A stretch of DNA of 7,462 nt from positions 19,055 through 26,516 of the forward strand of contig DHPU01000006.1 of the NCBI GenBank assembly GCA_002407935.1, read 5' to 3'. Both the position numbers and the translations under genes were made by a program. The notes under the pieces were generated by a model. It ran no database searches. It saw only the letters and a list, made by a program, of their open reading frames with translations, and was not told the DNA's origin. Source of the stretch: Peptococcaceae bacterium UBA5356. GTDB taxonomy: Bacteria > Bacillota > Peptococcia > DRI-13 > DTU073. Every line of letters begins with the position of its first letter. Position 1 is the first letter of the stretch. Of the stretch, positions 1 to 5,738 are shown piece after piece.

Positions 1-165
1 TCCTGTCCGCCCCTTTGCTTTCTCTCTTCGCTTTCGTTAAGTCTGTTTAACTGTATTCCGAAAGAAACGGGCTCAGACACAACACATTTGCCGAGACCGA
101 GAAGAAACATTGACCAAGAAAGAACATTGACCGAGAAAGCATCCCCATAAACACAACACAGCCCT
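1..165. other. Non-coding flank with weak hairpin and purine-rich repeats
   Basis: No supportable gene is seen here. Positions 31-64 can form a weak nested hairpin (CTTTCG 31-36 with CGAAAG 59-64; inside it GTTAA 36-40 with TTAAC 47-51). It has no following T-tract, so I do not call it a terminator. From about 83 onward the sequence begins the left part of a large duplication that is repeated from about 465. If leuBCD follow leuA in this genome, they would lie to the left of position 1, but nothing here shows it. Confidence 0.5.
95..141 (+). repeat. 17-bp purine-rich tandem repeat, about 2.8 units
   Basis: Units begin at 95, 112 and 129 and follow the pattern GACCRAGAARRAACATT; the third is cut short. 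A single further unit, GACCAAGAAAGAACATT, lies at 478-494 in the second large repeat and is identical to the unit at 112-128. No coding or binding role can be deduced. Confidence 0.75.
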
Positions 166-220
166 ACTCAATACTCAATACTCAATACTCGATACTCAAT
201 ACTCGATACTCAATACTCGA
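166..220 (+). repeat. ACTCAAT heptanucleotide tandem array, about 8 units
   Basis: Consecutive 7-bp units start at 166, 173, 180, 187, 194, 201, 208 and 215. They alternate between ACTCAAT and ACTCGAT, and the last is ACTCGAA. The matching place in the second large repeat (533-546) has only two units, so copy number has changed between the duplicates, as expected for a slippage-prone microsatellite. After the second array, CTCGAA (541-546) and TTCGAG (553-558) can form a 6-bp hairpin. Confidence 0.9.
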
Positions 221-247
221 ATGAGAGGTGTGGGCATGCTGCGTACC

Positions 248-466
248 GTTTTAGACAAGGCACTTGCCGAAGGGTGACTATCAGCGGGCAGCTAAACGTC
301 CTTAGCGAAGGCGAGGCTAGTGATACCGAAGTCGCCGACAAGGATGTCGGCGCTAGGGCGAACTGAGCATGGAGGCGAATTGAGCCCGGTCGATATCACG
401 CCGAGCCAAGCTTAGGACTGTTCTGTCCGAGGATTTGGAACCCCGTGGCAGTCCTTGGACTAAAAC
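248..466 (-). repeat. 219-bp structured repeat element, copy 1
   Basis: The ends are imperfect inverted repeats: GTTTTAGACAAGG (248-260) against CCTTGGACTAAAAC (453-466). Internal stems visible by eye are GCTAA 291-295 with TTAGC 302-306; CGCCGAC 333-339 with GTCGGCG 346-352 (perfect, 6-nt loop); GGC-GTGATACC 315-327 with GATATCAC-GCC 392-402, enclosing the previous stem; and a hairpin across 414-455, with AGGA/TCCT at its base and GAGG 429-432 facing CCCC 441-444. No open frame is shared in a way that suggests protein. I set the strand to minus because on that strand the mismatches at 393 and 430 become G.U pairs. I do not recognise a named RNA or repeat family. It could be a structured non-coding RNA or a MITE/REP-like element. 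Confidence 0.75.
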
Positions 467-502
467 ATATTTGCCGAGACCAAGAAAGAACATTTTTTGA
501 AA

Positions 503-525
503 GCGTACTTGTTTTAGCCAAGGCA
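503..525 (+). repeat. Isolated left end of the structured element
   Basis: GCGTACTTGTTTTAGCCAAG and the following GCAC resemble the lead-in and left end of the 219-bp element (241-263 and 580-602), but the body of the element does not follow; CAGCCCTACTCAATACTC follows instead. Its 13-mer GTTTTAGCCAAGG (511-523) is the exact reverse complement of CCTTGGCTAAAAC at 835-847, so these two lone ends form a perfect inverted pair bracketing copy 2. It is best read as a remnant or solo terminus. Confidence 0.65.
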
Positions 526-586
526 CAGCCCTACTCAATACTCGAAATGAGATTCGAGACTTGAGACTAGGGACTTGCCGCGTACC

Positions 587-804
587 GTTTTAGACAAGGC
601 ACTGCCGGAGGGTGACTATCAGCGGACAGCTAAACGTCCTTAGCGAAGGCGAGGCTAGTGATACCGAAGTCGCCGACAAGGATGTCGGCGCTAGGGCGAA
701 CTAAGCAGGGAGGCGAATTGAGCCCGGTCGGTATCACGCCGAGCCAAGCTTAGGACTGTTCTATCCGGGGATTTGGAACCCCGTGGCAGTCCTTGGACTA
801 AAAC
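587..804 (-). repeat. 218-bp structured repeat element, copy 2
   Basis: This matches copy 1 with seven substitutions and one single-base deletion. The same stems are present: GCTAA 629-633/TTAGC 640-644; CGCCGAC 671-677/GTCGGCG 684-690; GTGATACC 658-665/GGTATCAC 730-737, perfect here where copy 1 has one mismatch; and GGGG 767-770/CCCC 779-782, also perfect here. Its right end passes directly into extra tandem copies of the terminus (809-847), just before the end of leuA. The high identity implies recent duplication, gene conversion, or selection on structure. Confidence 0.75.
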
Positions 805-850
805 GAGACAGTCCTTGGACTAAAACGAGACCGTCCTTGGCTAAAACGGA
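787..850 (-). repeat. Tandem array of the element's right terminus, 3 units
   Basis: The right end of copy 2 is repeated: 787-808 and 809-830 are identical 22-bp units (CAGTCCTTGGACTAAAAC plus GAGA), and 831-850 is a diverged third unit containing CCGTCCTTGGCTAAAAC. Each unit contains the near-palindrome GTCCTTGGAC or a variant of it. The array lies 29 bp past the leuA stop and would be the first part of the operon's 3' untranslated RNA. There is no T-tract, so I do not call it an intrinsic terminator. Confidence 0.85.
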
Positions 851-878
851 CTACGGACTCAGGCACACATATTCGCCC

Positions 879-2417
879 CTATTGCAATAAATTCGGAAAC
901 GCCCTCACGATCTTATTTAAGGCGTTCAAATATGCTCTGGCACTTGCCTCCATAATATCTACACTTAAGCCGCGGCCGACAAAAAGATGTTCACCCCAGA
1001 AAACACGCACAACCACTTCCCCCTGCGCATCTGTCCCCCCGGTGACGGCACTGATACTATAAGACTCCAACTTTACCGGCAAGTTGACAACTTTTTCGAT
1101 AGCCTTATAAGTTGCTTCCACCGGTCCATCCGCACAAGCGGCTTCTTTTACCTCTTCCCCGTTAATTTTTATGCTTATCGTCGCCATAGAGGAAATATTG
1201 GTGCCTGAAGTAAGCTGCAAATTTTCCAGCAAATAAACTTCCTCTCCACTACCTAGAACGTGACTATCCAGAAGCATAATCAAGTCTTCATCCAGAATCT
1301 CCTTCTTGCGATCCGTCAACAGTTTGAATTCAGTAAAAGCTTTATCCAAAGCCTCTCCTTCAAGACTGTACCCCAGCTCTTCCAGCTGAACTTTAAAAGC
1401 ATGGCGGCCGGAATGTTTCCCCATCACTAATTTATTAGAACCAATCCCCACCATCTCTGGGTTCATAATTTCATAAGTGCTGCGTTCCTTTAACACCCCA
1501 TCCTGATGAATGCCCGCTTCATGAGCAAAAGCATTTTTACCGACAATCGCCTTGTTCGGTTGAATAGTCATCCCTGTATAGGTACTGACCATGCGGCTAG
1601 TACGGTATATTTCCTGGGTATTAATGCCCGTCTCATACCCTAAATAATTCCGCCGGGTATAAAAAGCCATTACTAACTCTTCTAAAGAAGCATTGCCGGC
1701 ACGCTCCCCAATCCCGTTTACGGCCACCTCAAGCTGCCTTGCTCCATTGAGCACAGCAACCAATGAATTAGCTACCGCCATCCCTAAGTCATTGTGGCAA
1801 TGTACACTAACCACCGCTTGAGAGATATTCGGCACCCCTTCCCTGATCGCTTTGATAAACTCCCCAAATTCCCAAGGAGTCGCATAGCCAACCGTATCAG
1901 GAATATTAATGACTGTAGCTCCCGCCTCAATAACCTGTGTAAAAACCTCACAAAGAAAAGGAATCTCACTACGAAAAGCATCTTCGGCCGAAAACTCCAC
2001 ATCATCCACTAAGCTTTTGGCCAGTTTCACCCCTGCTACCGCCATCTGTTTAACCTCTTCACGGGTTTTTTGCAACTTATGCCGCATATGAATTTCCGAA
2101 GTAGCAATAAAAGTATGAATACGTGGTCTTTCCGCCTCTTTAACCGCTTCATAAACCGCCCTGATATCCTTTTCACTGGTACGAGCCAAACCGGCAATCA
2201 CCGGTCCCTTTACCTCTCTGGCGATGCGCTGCACCGCTTTAAAATCCCCCTCCGAGGAGATCGGAAAACCGGCCTCAATCACATCTACCCCAAGTCTGGC
2301 CAACTGTTGGGCAATTGCCAGCTTCTCTTCCATGTTCAGATTAACACCAGGAGATTGCTCCCCGTCTCTCAACGTCGTGTCAAAAATATAAATCCTTTGC
2401 CCACCGTCACCACTCAT
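879..2417 (-). CDS. leuA: 2-isopropylmalate synthase (LeuA)
   Basis: Catalyses the first committed step of leucine synthesis in the cytoplasm: acetyl-CoA plus 2-ketoisovalerate gives 2-isopropylmalate. The 512 residues match the usual length of bacterial type 1 LeuA. The N-terminal TIM barrel shows DTTLRDGEQSPG (13-24), with metal and catalytic residues Arg17 and Asp18; HCHND (206-210), with metal ligands His206 and His208; and NGIGERAGN (234-242). A linker region with HEAGIHQDG (299-307) and GKHSGRH (333-339) follows. Residues from about 390 to the end form the LeuA regulatory domain, so leucine feedback inhibition is expected. The frame opens with a TTG at 2423, but GAGGGGG (2426-2432) is 8 nt from the ATG at 2417 and only 2 nt from the TTG, so I chose the ATG. 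It begins 15 nt after the upstream ilvB paralogue. Citramalate or homocitrate synthase is less likely given the full LeuA motif set and the ilv context. It ends with TAG, followed by repeats rather than leuC. Confidence 0.96.
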   Translation of the reverse strand: MSGDGGQRIYIFDTTLRDGEQSPGVNLNMEEKLAIAQQLARLGVDVIEAGFPISSEGDFKAVQRIAREVKGPVIAGLARTSEKDIRAVYEAVKEAERPRIHTFIATSEIHMRHKLQKTREEVKQMAVAGVKLAKSLVDDVEFSAEDAFRSEIPFLCEVFTQVIEAGATVINIPDTVGYATPWEFGEFIKAIREGVPNISQAVVSVHCHNDLGMAVANSLVAVLNGARQLEVAVNGIGERAGNASLEELVMAFYTRRNYLGYETGINTQEIYRTSRMVSTYTGMTIQPNKAIVGKNAFAHEAGIHQDGVLKERSTYEIMNPEMVGIGSNKLVMGKHSGRHAFKVQLEELGYSLEGEALDKAFTEFKLLTDRKKEILDEDLIMLLDSHVLGSGEEVYLLENLQLTSGTNISSMATISIKINGEEVKEAACADGPVEATYKAIEKVVNLPVKLESYSISAVTGGTDAQGEVVVRVFWGEHLFVGRGLSVDIMEASARAYLNALNKIVRAFPNLLQ

Positions 2418-2425
2418 CCTCAATA

Positions 2426-2432
2426 CCCCCTC
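2426..2432 (-). promoter_or_regulatory. leuA ribosome binding site (decides start)
   Basis: The minus strand reads GAGGGGG, 8 nt upstream of the ATG at 2417. It abuts the TAA stop of the preceding gene (2433-2435), which suggests coupled translation. Confidence 0.7.
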
Positions 2433-4163
2433 TTAGCGCACAACGCACACTTCGGATACCATTTCATCCAAACCTTTACCTGCCAGAACCATCGGATAAA
2501 CATTATGTTCGGCAGCAAGCACGATTTCCAGCACAGCTAAACCGGGATGCCGCATCAATTGAGCCAGTTTTTCCGATAATTCCGCTTTCTTTTGCACACA
2601 TAAACCTAAAGCCCCATACGCCCGGGCAATATATTGAAACTCCGGCTGTTTCCGAAAAGACACAGAAACGTGCCTGCCCTCACAGTAATGATCTTGAAGT
2701 TGTTTCACCATCCCTAAAGTTCTATTGTTAAAGATGATTATTTTCAACGGTAAATCTTCTTCTAAACAAGTTCCCAACTCAGGCATCCCCATCTGAAAAC
2801 TGCCGTCTCCGGTTATTACCACCACCGGTCGTTGCGGAAAAGCCACTTGTGCCCCAACCGCTGCCGGGATCCCATACCCCATAGTGCCCAAACCACCCGA
2901 ACTAATAAAAGTACGTGGTTTTTGCAAATTTAAGCCTTGCGCAGCCCAAATTTGGTGCTGACCAACATCAGTAGTAATAATTGCTTCAGGTGGTAAAACT
3001 CGATTCAAAGCAGTAATAACCTCGGCAGGATGCACTTCATCAGCAAGTTCCCGCCCGCCTGCCTGCTCCTTTGCTTTCCCCTTTTTGTTTTCATTTGCCT
3101 TTTCATTTGCCTGTTGCCTTGCCACTTCTGCTTCTACTTCAGGCCACCAGGCTTCCTTTTTACTGCAATCCAAGCATTCCATTATTTGCTTGAGAATAAT
3201 TTTCAAATCCCCTACCAAGGGAACATCGGCCCGCACATTCTTCCCTATTTCAGCAGTATCTATATCAATATGGATAATTTTAGCCTGTGGAGCAAACTTC
3301 TGTGTATTTCCAGTTACGCGGTCATCAAAACGCATTCCCAACGCAATAAATAAGTCACAGGCTTGTGTAGCCTGATTCGCCCTAGCTAAGCCATAAGTCC
3401 CCAGCATCCCCAGCGACAAAGGATGCTCCCGCGGAATACTGCCCAAGCCCATCATCGTACTAACAACAGGAGCTTGTAGTTTTTCCGCCAAAAAGAGCAA
3501 TTCCTTCTCCGCCTGGGCGCTGATCACTCCTCCCCCTGCACAAAAAAGAGGGCGTTGAGCTTTCGTAATCAATTGCACAACCTGTTTAACCTGGCCTTTA
3601 TGCCCAGTTAAATTCGGTTTGTATCCCCGTAAATCCACCCGGGAGTACTCTTTATACTCCACCAAAGAAGCCGCAACATCCTTAGGAATATCGATCAAAA
3701 CAGGTCCCGGTCGGCCACTTTTAGCAATATAAAAAGCCTCCTTGACAATTCTCGGCAAGTCCTTGGTATCTTTCACCAAGTAATTATGTTTGCTAATCGG
3801 GTCAGAAATTCCGGTTATATCTACCTCCTGAAAAGCATCGGTTCCCACCATGCCCGAAGGTACCTGACCGGTGATAATCACCATCGGGATCGAATCCATA
3901 TAGGCAGTAGCCACACCGGTAATTAAATTAGTAGCTCCCGGCCCGGAAGTAGCCAAACATACGCCAACTTTTCCACTGACCCGGGCATAGCCATTAGCCG
4001 CATGAGCAGCCCCCTGCTCATGGCGAACCAGTATGTTTCTAATCTGCTTCGATTTTTGCAAGGCATCAAAAATCTCTAGCGCAGCTCCTCCCGGGTAACC
4101 GAAAATTACCTCCACCCCTTCACTTTCCAGACATTTAACCAGAATTTCCGCACCTGATTCCAT
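2433..4163 (-). CDS. ilvB: Acetolactate synthase large subunit, second paralogue
   Basis: A ThDP- and FAD-dependent enzyme that condenses two pyruvates to 2-acetolactate, or pyruvate plus 2-ketobutyrate to acetohydroxybutyrate. It has 576 residues. The N-terminal domain has catalytic Glu49 in RHEQGA and GTDAFQE (107-113). The central FAD domain has RFDDRVTGN (278-286), a motif of anabolic rather than catabolic (AlsS-type) enzymes. The C-terminal ThDP domain has GDGSFQM (452-458) and NN (479-480). Two oddities stand out. Leu489 replaces the usual Trp in the GMVxQW segment, and a charged, repetitive linker (about 349-370, rich in Ala, Asn, Glu, Lys) separates the FAD and ThDP domains. The frame opens at a GTG (4175) that overlaps the Shine-Dalgarno sequence, so I chose the ATG at 4163; a TTG at 4166 is a possible alternative. 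No second small subunit is present, so it probably shares IlvN. It sits between ilvC and leuA, suggesting a valine/leucine bias. Confidence 0.95.
   Translation of the reverse strand: MESGAEILVKCLESEGVEVIFGYPGGAALEIFDALQKSKQIRNILVRHEQGAAHAANGYARVSGKVGVCLATSGPGATNLITGVATAYMDSIPMVIITGQVPSGMVGTDAFQEVDITGISDPISKHNYLVKDTKDLPRIVKEAFYIAKSGRPGPVLIDIPKDVAASLVEYKEYSRVDLRGYKPNLTGHKGQVKQVVQLITKAQRPLFCAGGGVISAQAEKELLFLAEKLQAPVVSTMMGLGSIPREHPLSLGMLGTYGLARANQATQACDLFIALGMRFDDRVTGNTQKFAPQAKIIHIDIDTAEIGKNVRADVPLVGDLKIILKQIMECLDCSKKEAWWPEVEAEVARQQANEKANENKKGKAKEQAGGRELADEVHPAEVITALNRVLPPEAIITTDVGQHQIWAAQGLNLQKPRTFISSGGLGTMGYGIPAAVGAQVAFPQRPVVVITGDGSFQMGMPELGTCLEEDLPLKIIIFNNRTLGMVKQLQDHYCEGRHVSVSFRKQPEFQYIARAYGALGLCVQKKAELSEKLAQLMRHPGLAVLEIVLAAEHNVYPMVLAGKGLDEMVSEVCVVR
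3088..3111 (-). repeat. 12-bp in-frame tandem duplication in second ilvB
   Basis: TTTTCATTTGCC occurs twice back to back (3088-3099 and 3100-3111). It adds a repeated Ala-Asn-Glu-Lys/Asn block to the inter-domain linker (residues 352-359). Being a multiple of three and in a linker, it leaves the frame intact. Confidence 0.9.
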
Positions 4164-4174
4164 CAAAAAGCACA

Positions 4175-4179
4175 CCTCC
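4175..4179 (-). promoter_or_regulatory. Ribosome binding site of second ilvB (decides start)
   Basis: The minus strand reads GGAGG, 11 nt before the ATG at 4163 and 8 nt before an in-frame TTG at 4166. It overlaps the upstream in-frame GTG, which rules that codon out as the start. Confidence 0.65.
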
Positions 4180-4200
4180 AGCTTATCCGCCTAACACCAA

Positions 4201-4226
4201 ACTTCTTTATTTCACTTCTTTATTTC
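4201..4226 (-). repeat. 13-bp perfect tandem duplication across the ilvC stop
   Basis: ACTTCTTTATTTC is repeated exactly at 4201-4213 and 4214-4226. The ilvC stop codon TAA (4220-4222) lies inside one unit, and the other unit lies just after the stop. The duplication therefore lengthens the ilvC-ilvB gap without changing the protein. Confidence 0.9.
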
Positions 4227-5215
4227 TTTTTCAACCAAGACATCTTGCTTCTCAATTCACGACCCACTTTTTCCACAGGATGCTCCGCATCGATCCTCTT
4301 CATCGCATTATATTTCGGTCTGCCGGCCATGTTCTCCAAAATCCATTCTTTTGCAAAAGTACCATCTTGGATCTCACCCAGCGCCTTCTTCATTTCTTTT
4401 CTGGTTTCTTGCGTAATGAGCCGACGACCAATCATCATATCGCCATATTCTGCCGTATCACTAATGGAATACCTCATGTTGGCAATTCCACCTTCATAAA
4501 TTAAATCAATAATGAGCTTTAATTCATGACATACCTCAAAATAAGCCGATTCGGGCTGATATCCGGCCTCCACCAAAGTATCAAAGCCTGCCCTGATTAA
4601 TTCGGTTAAGCCACCGCAAAGCACACACTGTTCGCCAAAAAGATCTGTTTCAGTTTCTTCTTTAAAGGTTGTTTGCAGTACACCTGCCCGGGTGCAGCCA
4701 ATCCCCTTAGCATAAGCCAACGCTAAATCCATCGCCTTACCACTGGCATCTTGATATACCGCTACCAATCCCGGAATCCCGGTTCCTTCTGTGTATAACC
4801 TTCTTACCATATGCCCCGGTCCCTTAGGCGCAACCATAAATACATCGACATCCTGCGGCGGGACGATCTGACCATAATGAATATTAAACCCGTGCGAAAA
4901 TACTAACGCCTTACCGGCTTTCAACCCTTGGGCAATCTCCTTTTTGTAAACCTCGGCCTGTTTCTCATCAGGCAGAAGAACCTGAATTACATCCGCTTTT
5001 TCAGCAGCTTCAGCGATGGTATAAACCTTTATTCCAGCTGCTTCGGCTTTTTCCCAAGAAGAACTTCCCTTCCTTAACCCGACAATCACGTCAACTCCGC
5101 TTTCTTTTAAGTTCTGCGCCTGGGCATGACCCTGACTGCCATACCCCAGTACAGCCACCGTTTTCCCTTTCAAGTTACTTAAGTCTGCATCAAAATCATA
5201 GTACATTTTAGCCAT
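4220..5215 (-). CDS. ilvC: Ketol-acid reductoisomerase (IlvC), class I
   Basis: Isomerises and reduces acetolactate or acetohydroxybutyrate to the dihydroxy acids used for valine, leucine and isoleucine. It is cytoplasmic and needs Mg2+ and a nicotinamide cofactor. The 331 residues fit the short class I form. The N-terminal Rossmann domain has GYGSQG (24-29). The short cofactor loop RKGSSSW (48-54), with Arg48 and Ser51-Ser53 available to hold a 2'-phosphate, suggests NADPH (inference). His108 and Lys131 (in APKGPGH) are in the active site. The knotted helical C-terminal domain supplies the metal/substrate residues Asp191 and Glu195 (DLFGEQ), Glu227 and Glu231 (FEVCHE), and Ser252. The start ATG at 5215 follows GAGGAGG by 10 nt and gives the family-typical MAKxYYD opening. 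The gene lies 40 nt after ilvN and 56 nt before the ATG of the next ilvB. All expected catalytic residues are present. Confidence 0.97.
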   Translation of the reverse strand: MAKMYYDFDADLSNLKGKTVAVLGYGSQGHAQAQNLKESGVDVIVGLRKGSSSWEKAEAAGIKVYTIAEAAEKADVIQVLLPDEKQAEVYKKEIAQGLKAGKALVFSHGFNIHYGQIVPPQDVDVFMVAPKGPGHMVRRLYTEGTGIPGLVAVYQDASGKAMDLALAYAKGIGCTRAGVLQTTFKEETETDLFGEQCVLCGGLTELIRAGFDTLVEAGYQPESAYFEVCHELKLIIDLIYEGGIANMRYSISDTAEYGDMMIGRRLITQETRKEMKKALGEIQDGTFAKEWILENMAGRPKYNAMKRIDAEHPVEKVGRELRSKMSWLKKK

Positions 5216-5225
5216 TTTAACTTTG

Positions 5226-5232
5226 CCTCCTC
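5226..5232 (-). promoter_or_regulatory. ilvC ribosome binding site
   Basis: The minus strand reads GAGGAGG, 10 nt upstream of the ilvC ATG, inside the 40-nt A/T-rich ilvN-ilvC gap. It is the strongest and cleanest Shine-Dalgarno in the operon, which would favour high IlvC output. Confidence 0.75.
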
Positions 5233-5255
5233 TAATATTTTTTTATATATGAAGA

Positions 5256-5738
5256 CTATTTAGGTCCCCTTACCATAGCTACTTTACCTGTTCTAACTAA
5301 TTCCTTAATGCCAAACGGTCTCAAGGACTGGGTAACCGCCTCTAATTTTCCCTCATCTCCCGTTGCTTCAATAATCAAAGAACGCCTCCCAATATCTACC
5401 ACTCGGCAACGGAAAATCTCCATTAACTGCAAAATCTCCTGTCGAGCAGCCTGATCGGCCGTAACCTTCAATAACAGCATCTGCCGGTCAACGGTTTCTT
5501 CATTAGTAATATCATTCACCTTAATTACTTCTATTTGTTTATTTAATTGCTTACTTACCTGCTCAATAACTCTCTCATCGCCTTCTACTACCAAAGTAAT
5601 GCGCGACACGGTCTTATCTTCAGTTTCTCCCACCACCAGACTTTCAATATTATAGCCTCTGCGGGCAAAAAGTCCGGCCACATGTGACAAGACCCCGGGA
5701 CGATTTTCAACTAAGACGGCTAACGTGTGCCTCACCAT
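5256..5738 (-). CDS. ilvN: Acetolactate synthase small (regulatory) subunit
   Basis: The regulatory partner of the acetolactate synthase large subunit; it raises activity and carries valine feedback inhibition. It has 160 residues, normal for the full-length bacterial form. An ACT domain spans about residues 4-78 (VENRPGVLSHVAGLFARRGY and following NIESL), and the conserved C-terminal small-subunit domain runs from about 84 to 158 (RQMLLLKV, EIFRCRVVDIG, FGIKELVRTGKVAM). Gly15 and Asn30 correspond to positions whose mutation gives valine resistance in E. coli IlvH (Gly14, Asn29), so valine sensitivity is predicted. The gene begins inside the end of ilvB (32-nt overlap), so translation is probably coupled. 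The ATG at 5738 is only 4 nt from GGAGG, while the next codon, a GTG at 5735, is 7 nt away and would give the common V/M-RHTL start; either is possible. It is the only small subunit here, so it may serve both large subunits. Confidence 0.95.
   Translation of the reverse strand: MVRHTLAVLVENRPGVLSHVAGLFARRGYNIESLVVGETEDKTVSRITLVVEGDERVIEQVSKQLNKQIEVIKVNDITNEETVDRQMLLLKVTADQAARQEILQLMEIFRCRVVDIGRRSLIIEATGDEGKLEAVTQSLRPFGIKELVRTGKVAMVRGPK

Larger units (their letters stand above)
83..804. repeat. Two-unit direct duplication (about 340-bp period)
   Basis: The stretch 83-466 is repeated, with internal deletions, at about 465-804. Shared blocks come in the same order: TTTGCCGAGACC, a GACCAAGAAAGAACATT 17-mer, CAGCCCTACTCAATACTC, a GCGTACC lead-in, and then the 219-bp element. 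The two elements start 339 bp apart. The first unit has three 17-mers and about eight heptamers; the second has one and two. The second unit also carries an extra lone element end at 503-525. Together they make up nearly all of the gene-free region downstream of leuA. The block order is read directly from the sequence. How the duplication arose (tandem duplication followed by slippage) is inference. Confidence 0.8.

Noticed and set aside
31..64. Nested hairpin as a possible intrinsic terminator
   Set aside because: The stems are only 5-6 bp, A/T-rich and interrupted, with no T-tract on either strand.
353..538. Minus-strand 61-codon open frame within and beside element copy 1
   Set aside because: It runs from the spacer into the structured element, has no recognisable motif, and is explained by the repeat. 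Frames like this are often annotated as hypothetical proteins in repeats, but nothing supports translation.
248..847. CRISPR array suggested by recurring GTTTTAG-type ends
   Set aside because: The repeats are not evenly spaced by unique 30-40-bp spacers, the units are inverted or directly tandem, and no cas genes are present. GTTTTAG is only superficially like type II repeat starts.
2070..2540. Plus-strand 156-codon open frame
   Set aside because: It lies antisense to leuA and the end of the second ilvB, both of which are clear conserved genes. Its translation shows no family features.
3030..3353. Plus-strand frame with hydrophobic, Phe/Cys/Leu-rich translation resembling a membrane peptide
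   Set aside because: The hydrophobicity is a by-product of reading the antisense of the Lys/Glu/Asn-rich linker region of the second ilvB.
2433..4163. Second ilvB as a catabolic acetolactate synthase (AlsS)
   Set aside because: It keeps the RFDDRVTGN FAD-domain motif and lies within the biosynthetic operon without an acetolactate decarboxylase gene.
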